DNA of 64,000 nucleotides from Gonapodya prolifera JEL478. Lineage: Eukaryota > Monoblepharomycota > Monoblepharidomycetes > Monoblepharidales > Gonapodyaceae. The stretch's first letter is position 1. Each line of letters starts with the position of its first letter. Positions 34,899 through 45,632 of this stretch are shown here, piece after piece. The notes under the pieces were generated by a model, which was not told where the DNA came from, made no database searches, and was given only the letters and a program-made list of their open reading frames with translations. The stretch is taken from the NCBI GenBank assembly GCA_001574975.1, contig KQ965759.1, positions 335,924-399,923 on the forward strand, given 5' to 3'. Position numbers and translations under genes: made by a program.

Positions 34899-37462
34899 TC
34901 ATTTTCTCACCATTATTACAGGAAACTCTTGTTTCCACTTCTTTAATAACATTAAGCTTCTAATCATCCCCACACCTAAACGCGCCCTCTTATCACCAAT
35001 GACATTCCTACCTGCTGAGAAGATCCTTTCTGCCTCTGCACTTGTTGCTGGAATTCCGAGGTAGTCCCGTGCCATCCACTGGAGTCCAGGGAGGTCACTC
35101 CTCCCTTTCCAATATTCCAGCAGGTCCGTCTTCCTTGGCCTACATGCCTTGCCAAGATACTGGTCCAGTTCTCCCACCATCTCGTCATTGTCAAAAAGGT
35201 TTGACAAGAGGAGGTCCTGAGACATTCATTTGCACCGTCCCCGTCCCATGTCTGACCCAGCATTGGAGTATCCTGCCTGATACACCGTCCGCCTGTCGGA
35301 CATATGCAGACTCCCACTGTTGTTCCTGCATCCACAACAGCTTATAGGCAGGGTGTAGAACTTCCACACTGATTAGTGTTTCAGATGAGAAAGTTGAATC
35401 CCCTTGGGGGAAACTCACCTAGTGCAATCCAATAAAGCTTTGAATTGTCTGTCTTCACATAATATTTCCACAGTACATCCACAATGCTTGCCCAAACTGC
35501 CACAAGAAGTGGCTCCAAGTCCAAAACCTTGTCCTTGAGCCTGTCCATGATGATGTTGAAGAGCGGGACCACCATTACAAGGGCTGGGTACACTGCACCC
35601 TCAACAACCGACAGAGCTTCAGCCATAGGCTGGTTGCTGGAATCAATGAACATAAACAATTGAAAAACATTTCCACACTCACCTCAAGCAGTTTCCTGAC
35701 CTTCTCCAAGTAGTTCCACTCATCCTCTGATAGCTTCAGTTCTCAAAGACTCCTGTTGCTACACAACCTAGGTGAGCTGCACGAGCCTGTAAACTGCAGG
35801 AACGTGCATATATATGATCAAACATCCATAATATGTTGTAGCACACACAGAACTCACCTGCAGGGACGTGACACCAAACTTGGGGCACGCCCTGCAGGTG
35901 CACTCATCTAATTACATGACCACAGTAGTGGCACAGCACTTAACACCTCACACTATATATACCATGTCAATGGATGTCACCTGAGGCTATGGTGACACCT
36001 GTTGGATGCCAGAAGCTTCTTGACCTCCTTCCTGTCCTGCATGGCTTGGGTAATGGCATTGAAGTCCAACTTCCACCAGGTACCAAAGGGAGCAACCAGC
36101 TCCCAAGCCTTAGAGGGGTTGAAAAACTGTGAGGCATATAGCTCGCAAGTCTGTGGATACTTACAAACCTTGAAAATAAGCTTGTACAGCTTGCCATTCA
36201 TGGGTTAAAGCAATAGTCAGCCACACAAAATCGTACAAAACTTGAACTCACCTTTTCCACTGGTCCACCACTCCCACTGGTCACATCTTCCCCCTTGAAT
36301 TATGGAAGGTGAAGCGTGGCCAGACCAGCGTGGACAGTGAGGTGGAGGATGTGGGTGAAACACTGGACCAAGGAATCCTCTGAATCAAAATCCTGAGGGA
36401 CATCTGGTGCAGCCATGAAAGTACATCATTGTCTGTTGTGAACAATAGGAGCTTTGTTCAATCAATGGGTTTCCCAAAACAAGAAAGTCTGGGTAAAAGA
36501 ACAGCTCCAAAACTCAAAAATAAAATAGAACTCACCTTACTAGTGAGACCCCTCTTCCTCAGAGCTCCCAATATAATTGATGCAACGTTGTCCCCAGAAT
36601 GTTGACCCTTCACATGAATGAAGTCCAGTAGGACCTTCCTCATAGTCCAATCTCGTCCCCCCCAGTGTCCTGTGACAGCAGCAAAGCTGTGTAGCTGGTC
36701 CCGCATAGTCCAGACATCCATTTTGCATGCAATTCGCATGCAGTCCTCCTGAATAGGGGGTCAGAAATGGTTTGATCAACAACTTCAAACCTCCAACAGC
36801 TTGTACAGGATTCCGTCCAGTCACTCCATTTTGTCTAAAATATCCCCTCAAATCCAGGGCACTTCAGGGCAGGCTACCACCATCATCTGCAAAAACCACC
36901 AGTTTGATGGCTCAGAGAGAGGCTGGTCAGAGGCTACGACCCAATCAAGCACAGCTGCCTGATAGGCATCTTCCTTGAATACCTGTGAGCAATTTTGAGC
37001 AATTTTGAGTCACAGAAAAGTCATCTGCCTCAAGTGTCATTCACCAGAATTGCCACACGTTTCCGCTTTGGTGCAGTTTGCATGTCCACTAGGGTCATCT
37101 GACTTGGGCCCATTCTTTTCTTCTCATCCAGCTTCTTACCAGTCTTGGGATCCTTGATTGAATTGGCATGAGATCAGATGGTGTGCGAAATGAGAGTCGA
37201 AGTCAACAATTGGTTTGTCATATCATACCTAGTGAAAACATAACAAACATGATAGTAACAAAATAAAAAGCAGTGAAAGAGCTTACGTCACTCCTTTGCA
37301 GCCATTCTGTCCCACATGGAGGCAGATGGCCCTCTTTTGTGATCCATTTTCCTGGTTCTCAAAATGGCCATCCCGGAACACCCATGACAACTCCCGCTTG
37401 GCTGCAGCATATTGTTTCACAGCGGTCCATTCACTATCAACATTGGTGACGGATGTTCTCAT
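34899..37462 (-). pseudogene. hAT transposase
   Basis: The ATG at 37462 starts MRTSVTNVDSEWTAVKQYAA with a possible BED-like segment (RAICLHVGQNGCKGV). Later blocks are typical of hAT proteins: DAYQAAVLDWVVASDQPLSE (about 36.9 kb), VLLDFIHVKGQHSGDNVASI (36.6 kb), FFNPSKAWELV (36.1 kb), and VYPALVMVVPLFNIIMDRL (35.6 kb). At 35225-34899 is the dimerisation domain, with WMARDYLGIPATSAEAERIF and GDKRARLG. Such proteins excise and reinsert the element. In-frame TGA codons at 36848-36850 and 36821-36823 and the MITE insertion suggest this copy is dead, though not every intron was resolved. Confidence 0.7.
35759..35997 (+). mobile_element. hAT-type MITE, copy 2
   Basis: A 239-bp relative of 34112-34348 in the same orientation, inside the hAT transposase gene. 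Flanks TCCTGTTG (35751-35758) and ACCTGTTG (35998-36005) match at 7 of 8 positions, as an 8-bp target duplication. Its hairpin arms are 35855-35870 and 35886-35900. Confidence 0.75.
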
Positions 37463-37699
37463 TCCTGACTTGGGAAGTTTTGGGTTCCAAGCGAGTTGAG
37501 CAAGTTAACTCATGAGTTATATATTGTAAACTCATTACTTGCTCACTCATAAAATATACAACTCGCAACTCGCTCAATCAACTATATATTCAGCTTGCAA
37601 CTCGGCTCGCTCACACCTTTGTCAACTAGTACTCGCACTCGCAAGTTTCAAGTGAGTGAGTGAGCGAATTTTGACTCACTCACTCATAACATTATCAGT

Positions 37700-38758
37700 T
37701 GGGGACGGCTGAATGGACACCCAGTCCAGTGGGAATACGCTGCTCAAGAGGGCCGCACCCAGCACTGCGTTCACCTCCTTGATATTCAAGAAGGCGCGCG
37801 TGGACAGTGGGGCTAGGACGGTGGAGAGGAATGAGTTGGACGAGTGGGTTCTGGTTGCTTGGAAGTGCTCTAATCCTTCAAATTTTACCATCCCCTCAAC
37901 CTAGATACTGGGCCCTTCAGCGTGACGACCAGGAAGTGGATCCGCTTGGATGATCACATCGACACTGCCCATCTGGTGGGAGAGCTCCGCGGGGTATGGT
38001 TGATAGTTGTAGCTCCTTCCTGCCTAGTGGGATGCAAATACAATTATTTTCATTGGTGCAAGAAACGTCAACGAACCTGATAACCCACCCCGTGAAGGTG
38101 AACAACGGCGCCATTTGACCTATAATGTTGAAAAACGTTCGCCTGGACAATGTCAGCTGGGACGCCTTCGATAGTTTCCTATGTATACGCGTTCAAGAAT
38201 CGAATTAGGTTACCTAAGTGATACGCCTTTCATCGTTAGTGTGACATCGTTAGTGTGAGTAACGTGACCCTTTTCAAATCGAGTGTGGCAAATCAGACCA
38301 TACAAGTGCAGCGAATATACGGACATCACGTAGGCATTGTTTTCATACCATTACGTTCAAAACAATGTACCCTTACTGGTTTCGTAATTTCATGAGCTCA
38401 CAATAATTACTGCCACGAAACCCGGCAGATTTTGACATGCGGGATCCGAGTATACCCTCGGGAAAGCGCCTCATTGACGTGAAACGCCGCGTTGTAAAGC
38501 CTCCATCATCCAGTACATCGCAAGATGGACAAGTTCCAGAGTCAACGTCGTGCACGAATCACGGTCGGGATCACATCGATTTCTCCGAGCCACGCTGCTC
38601 AACAAAAATACATGTACTCATATCATGCCTAACCCACTCTAGATGTGCAAAAGTCCAACAGCAAAAAGCGAATCTCTCCAACGTCCGAAACCAAATATTC
38701 AACACGATTCCCGCATTGATTGTCGCCGCCACCGCGCCACCGCGCCCTGGGGGGTATA
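37700..38758. other. Intergenic; nothing firmly recognised
   Basis: A 64-codon frame at 37713-37904 (SLIFKKARVDSG..., LDEWVLVAWK) looks protein-like and may be the end of a gene cut by the hAT insertion, but it cannot be identified. Confidence 0.35.
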
Positions 38759-40120
38759 CTACTTCCCGAACCGTTGCTTGCTTCCACCGAAAAGTTCAAG
38801 AGCTTCCGCAACCGTCCAAGCGGATACTCCTTCCGCCGACACCTCTTCACTACTTCCAAACAAACGTGCAGCGACGCAGCCAGCGGGAGCGATGGCGTAC
38901 GTCTGCGTTGTACGGAGGAGGTATGGTGGGTAGCCAGAGAGGATCAGGGACGATGGCGGTGGAGGTGCAGGAGGTCGAAGGAACTGGGGCGAGAGCTGCA
39001 GCGCCGACGAAGAATGTGCGGAGGATGTTGAGTTGACCGAGGAGGAGGAAAGTTCCGGATAAATAAGAACTGCACATGGGTCCGGAATGGAGGAAGGGTT
39101 GAGATTTACGGCGAGCGTGGACCATGTGACTTGGTTCGAGGGACGTGGTACTTGGACGGCATGATGAGTGACATTCTGGTGAAGGAGTTCTGTAGCGGTG
39201 CGCGCGACATAAGGGAGAGAGTCGTTTTCGTAGGAGAGGAGGTGGATTTTGAGAGTTCGCCTGGTGACTTCTGCTGGAAAATCCCGGGGTGAAGCAGAGG
39301 CGCCCAGGGTTGCTACTCGGATCCCACCGAGACCGACGAAAATTTCGATCCAGCTGTACCCAAGATCTCCCACAAGGCGAGCTTCGCGCTCGGCGACGAG
39401 ATAAGAGGTCTGCCCGACGATCTCTTCGAGTGTTTCACCAAACCAAGGCATGGCATTGGTGTAAACGGAGAGATGCGAGGAGCGGCACTCCAGGCCGCAT
39501 TTTGTCAGCATGAGCACTGACAGTGCGAGGGAGTTCGATTCCGACGAGGGTCGGAGTATCGCTGAGAGGTGTGTGGGGTACTTTGGAAGTCCCGTCGGAA
39601 TCGAGATCAATGGTGGAGCTCTGTCCGCATTCTTCACCAAAGTTCTTCGGGCGAATGACCATGAAATGATCCGAGAAACTACTGCTGCGCAGAAGAATGC
39701 GAATCGCCACACCGCGAAGCCCCAATGTAAGGCGAGGAGGAGGAGCAGCCACACCGGCTGGAAGAAGGGGAAGGAGAGCGCGGAATCCAATTTGGATTTC
39801 CGCTTAAGAGTGTCGTGAGTTCGTTGGGAAGTTGCTGCCTTTGGCATCATGGAATTGGTCTCGACCTGTTCCCGCCGACTCCTCTTGGTCGCAATCCAAG
39901 TCAGGTCCGGATCCGCCAGCTCACATTCCATCTTCGTCCGGCGAGGAATCCGCGTTTCAAAAGATACGCGTTTGCTCGATGGCTCTGACTCGTGGCAGCG
40001 GTCATGGACGTCCGCGCAATCCAATGTTTCAACGATGCCCGAACCCGAAGCGAGAGCGGAAGTCGCCTCGCTGTCCATCCGTCGGCGAAAGACACTCGGC
40101 GGATAAATATCTGACTCCAT
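38759..40120 (-). CDS. NUS1-like subunit of dehydrodolichyl diphosphate synthase
   Basis: A single exon of 453 codons. After a long unconserved N-terminus there is a hydrophobic region (FFQPVWLLLLLALHWGFAVW, about 118-155). The cis-prenyltransferase-like domain follows: LPKYPTHLSAIL, the block SSHLSVYTN, PDPCAVLIYPEL, and SGYPPYLLRTTQTY, the counterpart of the GFPPWxIRLTEI segment. The protein ends in QRFGK, the C-terminal RxG motif by which NUS1/NgBR activates its catalytic partner. In eukaryotes this subunit sits in the ER membrane with the catalytic cis-prenyltransferase and makes the dolichol precursor for N-glycosylation and GPI anchors. The catalytic partner is not in the window. The start is uncertain: in-frame Met codons further in could also serve. 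Inserts within the domain make it longer than most family members. Confidence 0.75.
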   Translation of the reverse strand: MESDIYPPSVFRRRMDSEATSALASGSGIVETLDCADVHDRCHESEPSSKRVSFETRIPRRTKMECELADPDLTWIATKRSRREQVETNSMMPKAATSQRTHDTLKRKSKLDSALSFPFFQPVWLLLLLALHWGFAVWRFAFFCAAVVSRIISWSFARRTLVKNADRAPPLISIPTGLPKYPTHLSAILRPSSESNSLALSVLMLTKCGLECRSSHLSVYTNAMPWFGETLEEIVGQTSYLVAEREARLVGDLGYSWIEIFVGLGGIRVATLGASASPRDFPAEVTRRTLKIHLLSYENDSLPYVARTATELLHQNVTHHAVQVPRPSNQVTWSTLAVNLNPSSIPDPCAVLIYPELSSSSVNSTSSAHSSSALQLSPQFLRPPAPPPPSSLILSGYPPYLLRTTQTYAIAPAGCVAARLFGSSEEVSAEGVSAWTVAEALELFGGSKQRFGK

Positions 40121-40641
40121 TGATGTCGCAAGGCTGTTTGCGACTTACGTGAATATTGTTCGAGTTTTGCCAGCAAGGTCGTTAACCGCAGCTGCTCACA
40201 CTATCAGCGTGTTTTCCCGGACGAGACCCGCACGTGCTTCAATCTTGAAAACTTAGTACAGTGAGACTACACTTCCAACTAGACACGGTTATCGAACTTA
40301 TAACCGGCCAAAGACACAGTCCCACGTGTCTTATGAAGACGGGTTTTCCCAGAACATATTGGGCAGACGTAAATTTTACATTGAATTTCCCTGGACGGAC
40401 ATCCTCAAAGCGAAGAATGTTTTGGATCACACCAGCTGCACTTCAAATATTGCCACGGTCCATAAGTTAAAGTTATCTACACGTGATCGCTCTATCAAAA
40501 TGAGTCCCAGAAAACGCCAAATCACAGAAAAATGCTCATCGTTCCAGCTGCTAAGTCCAGGTTGCCTTGTGGAATCACCCCTCCATTCGGTAATCCCTGT
40601 CCAGTGTCGAAATGACTCCACCGCTCTTTGCACCGACCACG
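40121..40641. other. Short intergenic gap between two minus-strand genes
   Basis: Contains the 3' flank of the receptor gene and the presumed promoter of the NUS1-like gene. Nothing else seen. Confidence 0.4.
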
Positions 40642-43600
40642 CTACGTAATCTCTTTCGAATGGTTCCCGAAAACTTTGCGCCACGATTGCGTAAAAGTCA
40701 CCGGCGACTGAGCTTGTGGCTGCAATTTGCGAGACTCCGTGGTGGCCCGCACCGTGTCCGCCACTCTGCTGGATCCACTCTGGGACCGGTCGCCACTTGA
40801 TGTCGAGTGCACTTCGTGTCGAATGACTGCTGACGGTGGCAACGTGATTCCGAGCGCGGCATTGGCGGCCATGAATTGTTCTTCGGTGATGCGGCCGTTG
40901 GCGTACAGGACTTTGAGACTGTCGAAGACTGGTGTTGGTCAGAGAAAATGTGATTAGACTGGGTGCTGCATGGAAATAAAGGGTGAAGAACGTACCTTCG
41001 CGATTGGGTATAGGTTTGAGTGCAACATTGCCATCTTCTGCCGGGACAGCAGCAGTTGACGTCCGACGGCTTATTGGTCGCATGCGATGCGAAGACGACA
41101 AGGAGTTTGGAAGGGAGCCGCTTTTGGCGGGTACAAGGATGACAAACGGGATCATTCCTGTTCAGACCGGCGAAATCGAGGAATAAGCGTTTCCAGACAA
41201 CATGTCAATTTCCATTTATAACTGACCCTTTTCCTTTGTATCCAAATTGAAGCCATAGCACCACTCGTCCGCGAACAAGTCCCCTACGAAAATCCGCTGC
41301 CCCATGGAGCACGACAGCTCGTCGGGCTGCGCGCCAACAAAGTCCTCCATGACGAGGTACATGTCGTTCACTCTCGTCGACACTGCAGAGGACACCACTC
41401 CCCCTGACAATGATCCGGAACCGGACGAATGACTTCCAGGCCCGCCCTTTTCCCGTGCAAGGAGTGTGGCGGCCGAAGGTGGAAGTTGGCTTTGGAGTGT
41501 GGCGATGAACGTTGATGGATTCCAGATGGCTTCTGGGTCACGGTTAGTGGAGCTGGATGCGCGGCTTTCGAACGCGTGGAGGTCGCCCAGGCGGTCCAAA
41601 GACTGGGAGCGACGTTGTTTGCGACGGCTGAAAATTAGGAACCCGCTGATTATAAATATTCCGATGATGAGACCTAGGCCAAAATAATTGGAGGAAGCCA
41701 TCTCAATGAACAGCGACCTCCAACACAAGACTATGGTGACTCACCACCCGCAGAGAACAACCCAATCGCCATTGGCGAGCTCAGGTTAGGCCCCCCCTCC
41801 GCCGCAACGCGGTCACTCGACTGGTCTGTGTTGGCGTCCCCCGTGCAGGTGGGAAGCGTCGCCCCGCCGGTGATGAGACACATATCCGGAAGCGCGTCCA
41901 GGAGCGTGCCGGGGATGCACAGTTTTGCGTTTGTGACGTAGCACGAGGACATCATGCCAAGTCTAGGTAGCAGTGATGGAGGAGACCACGAGTTTGGAAG
42001 GTTTGAGAGGGATGGGGCGCTAGGAGGGCAAAAGGGAAGACTTACTTGGGTAGACGAACAGGTCCGCTCAACGACGTGTTGGAAACATCGCTTAATGGGA
42101 TTTGCGGAAGTCAACACCTCCACGCGCGCAAGAGACAAAAGACGTGTCCAACACTCACAATTCTGTCAAATTGAGCAGTCCCTTCAAATTTGGCCTGTTC
42201 AAACATCCCCGCATACAAAGAACGTCAGTAAAACAACCACGGTATTCTATCACCCCACTTGCTCACTCACAGCGTCCCATTTATCCCCGTATTCGCCAAA
42301 TCCAGCGTTATCAGACTCGTCATCGTAATCAGCCCGTCTCCCAATGGCCCGTACACACCCGTAGATCGCACGCACAGCTCTTGTAGGCCCTTGAGATAAA
42401 AAACAGAGTCTGGGATCTGGCCCGTTATGTGATTGTTGTTAGCGAAATCGCTGAGAAGGGAAGTGGGGGTGAGCTCGGGAAAGGGGGGTGGAGCAACGTT
42501 GGGGTGAACGTACAAGAATCGCAAGCGGGGGTTGTTTGATACGTCAGGTAGCGGTCCTGATAAGTCGTTATCTCGGACTTGAAACTGGGTCGCAGAACGA
42601 TCCGGGGTGGTTGAAGGTGGAGAGCGTGGGACGGTTAGACACCTGAGTACGACGAGGCGTGATGCCGCTAGGACGGAACTCACACTATACAGCTTCGTGT
42701 TGGAGGTGAGGCTGGGGACGGGGCCGGTGAGCATGTTTCCATTGGCTACGCTGGTAATGTTGGGGAAACCATGTTAGAAGATGCCACGACGACATTTTAT
42801 GACGCGTGCCTGTACACTCCGATTACGCCGGTCTTGATAGAAGTCAAACGCCCCGCTGCCCACACCCGTGCCATGTTCGTGGCCCCAACATCGATCCCCG
42901 CGCCATCGCCAAATCCACCAACAAACATCCAACCCCCAGCACCCTCACTCAACGACACAGAACTCACAATGTCGCCAAATGTGTGAGATTGTCCAGCGAC
43001 GGAATGGGGCCCGAGATGTTGTTGGACCGGATGTAAAGGTCGGAGAGGACGAGGAGGTTGGAGAGGTCGGGGAGGCGGCCGGACTGTTGTGGTGCGTGGG
43101 TTGAGAACACGAGCGTGATCAATGGGTGCGACGAGGGAGGTTTGGGGACGAAGGACGCACCAGACGGTTTTGGTTAACATATCTGTGTTCGGTGCGACAC
43201 ACGCGATATGAGGCGCGATGGAAGCGAGGGGTCAGCTCATACGTCCGTCAAGACAGAATGAAGGACTACAGCTTACACTGCCTGGATCGTGGGTATTTGG
43301 GCAAGCCACCCGAGGTCGCCCGTGAACATGTTTCCAGGGACGGATCTTGACGTGCCGCGATGCCGAGGGGCAGGTGTCGCGATTAGCGAGTTGGCAGATA
43401 AATACCGAGACGAGAAGAGTGGACTCACAGGACTTGGAGCTTCTGCAGTTTCCCAATCACGTCGAGCGTCCCCTCGAGTTGGTTGAACCTGTAGACGGGT
43501 ATACGAACCACCGTGTCAGGATCATCCGTACTGCACACTCCCCGCATTTATCGAAGGTGCGAGTTCGAGAAACCCACTCGAACGCAAGTATCTGCATCTC

Positions 43601-44139
43601 GGTCCACCCCGCCACCCATGCCGGCAACTGACCCGTCAACGAGCAGTTGTTGGCGCTCAGGCTCGTCAAGGCGGTGAGGTTCTGGAAAAAACTGCAGTTG
43701 CCCATTTAAATTCAGTGTATTTGGACGGAGCGGGGCGGGTGAGACATGCTGAGGCAAGAAAGGTACGACGGGAGACCACTGCACCTCAGGGATCTGAGCG
43801 GTATGTTGGCCAGTTGGACCTGCGTGACCCTCCCGCCCGCGCACGTCACGTAGTTGGAGACCGAGCGGCCGCTTGAGTCCACGGGCGAAGACCAGGAGTA
43901 TAGGCAGCAGTCCTGTGGGGTGCGGGGGTTCGGTGAGCGGGTGATGCGAGCGGAGTCGAAGCCCCAGGGCATGCGACACGTACGGTAGATGCTCCGGCGG
44001 GTGTGATGGGCGCTCCGGCTGCGTTCAGGGCTGCAATGATTGCGGGACAGTCCTGTGTGCTCTGAGCCCGCGTGATGCTGAGCGATCCGAGGGCCGTTGC
44101 GAGGAGGAGGGCGAGCGTCGAGGGGAGGACGAGGCGCAT
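40642..44139 (-). CDS. Leucine-rich-repeat receptor-like protein with cytoplasmic SH3 domain
   Basis: Sixteen exons with fully consistent phases give 723 residues. They are 44139-43984, 43912-43785, 43691-43584, 43488-43429, 43345-43277, 43182-43161, 43083-42968, 42750-42684, 42584-42514, 42450-42271, 42194-42159, 42090-42046, 41962-41745, 41673-41227, 41157-40996 and 40928-40642. A signal peptide (MRLVLPSTLALLLATALG) leads into a Cys-containing cap (DCCLYSW) and about ten leucine-rich repeats (NNCSLTGQLP, GNMFTGDLG, NNISGPIPS, NGNMLTGPVPS, NNNHITGQIP). Next is a Cys-rich juxtamembrane segment and one helix, AIGLFSAGGLIIGIFIISGF (about 413-435). An SH3 domain (about 529-582; MEDFVGAQPDELSC, EWCYGFNLDTKEKG, IPFVIL) follows, then a tail with FDSLKVLYANGRITEEQF. 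It should sit in the plasma membrane, sense an outside ligand and recruit proline-rich partners inside. The ligand is unknown. Confidence 0.88.
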
Positions 44140-45632
44140 GGCGGAGTAGGGGTGGGGAAGGGGGATGAGAAATGGGAATGGTGAAGGAAGGCGGGTGGGT
44201 AGGAGACGTTGGACAGACAGGGACAGCGGACCCTAATTTTTCAGCGTGCCTCATGGGACCAAGACCGAGTCCGTGCTGGAATTTCTCGATGCATGCATTA
44301 TTTTCGAACATCAAGCATGAAATACAGAAGATTGTGCAAGCCGGCGGTGGAACCGGAGTCTCGGAGGATGAATGTGGCGGCGTACGCCTTTGGAGAGCGT
44401 TGAAAAAGAAGATGAAGCACAGAAAACACTCGGTTTCACACTGACACGAATACCACAGATGACATGTAATTCTACAGACCCGAATCAGTCCGCGAAGCTG
44501 ATGCCGCTAAGCGGCGCCACTTTGTCAACAGGGCGGCCGGGTGAATTTACGTTGATGCTTTTCCTTTTTTTTGTTACCTGGGATTAAATTTTTTGGAGAA
44601 GTGTGCCAGAGAAATGGATCACGAGGCGGGGTAGGGGTTGGAGGACTGCTCAGCTCCCCTTTATCGTTACTCAGGCTCCTACGTCACCCGCACGTCCGCG
44701 AATGCCCACCTGTATATATGCTCACCTAGTTCGCCGCGAAGTGAGGGTGGACGAGTCGAGGTAACTGCGACGTATAGATAACGGATGTGGGTGCAAAGGC
44801 AGTGCGGCGGGGGTGGAAATTGCTCCAACGAGAGTTTACCTGGCGTGGTTCCCTGACGGCCGTTCAGCCCGAGCGTTCTCCAGCGATGTCATGAGGGCGT
44901 CCGGCAGAATTTTCTCATTCGATCGCATTTTTCCTTTTTGTGAGGCGAATAATATTTTGCTTTTGTCCGAACCAAAAAAAATCAATGGGGGTGACCGTGT
45001 CTTGTAGTGCAGCGTGGGCGTGTGTGGTAGTACTCGGACTGTCCGGAATGTGGAGGAGAGATTAGGAATCGATGTTTGGTGCACTGATTGAGGGAAACGA
45101 GGGTAATGGCGACGTTCCGATGCTGTCGGGCGAAGTTGTACAGCCACTGGCGTCCTACGGGACTTTGCTCGGTCGGGAGGAGGAGCACGTGGAGATGCAA
45201 GAAAAAGTGTGGAATTGAAAACGGGTGAAGTGTGGGCGACACCTGCGGTAGTATTGAGCGGGCGTGTCTCCCAGCACCGCTGATGGCGGGAGGAGTACTG
45301 GGTATGTTATCTGACATAGCTTCCACGCAACAATTAACGGTGTTCGTGGATTTGTAACCCCACTCGTTGCTCTTTGTCGTGACCGGAGTCTGCGCGGGCT
45401 AAATTGAATTAAACTGCAGACCCTGACACGTTGCATGACACCCGGTGGCGCAGCACTCTTGCGCTCACAGAGGCTCGGCTTGCAACGGACGCTTTGTCAC
45501 CTCTTTCTTACCTTGGCCGGTTTTCTGCAGATTCCCTCGCGGGAGTTGGATCCGAGTGGACGTCACTTGATGCAGAGACATTAGGAACGAGAAAGGAGAA
45601 AACTCATCGCAGCACCAGCTCACTCGCAACAC
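44140..45632. other. Divergent intergenic region between receptor and bZIP genes
   Basis: Presumed promoters of both genes. The stretch 44860-44895 (TTCAGCCCGAGCGTTC then TCCAGCGATGTCATG) resembles the unit of the 19-kb tandem repeat. No gene seen. Confidence 0.4.

Larger units (their letters stand above)
34800..37690 (-). mobile_element. hAT transposon, near full length but decayed
   Basis: Runs from GAGTGAGTGAGTCA-type subterminal repeats near 37690 down to about 34800, where similar CAACTTGCAAG repeats occur. It encodes a hAT transposase and is itself interrupted by MITE copy 2. It lies in inverted orientation to the deleted copy at 33494-34650, so the two 3' ends face each other. Confidence 0.7.
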
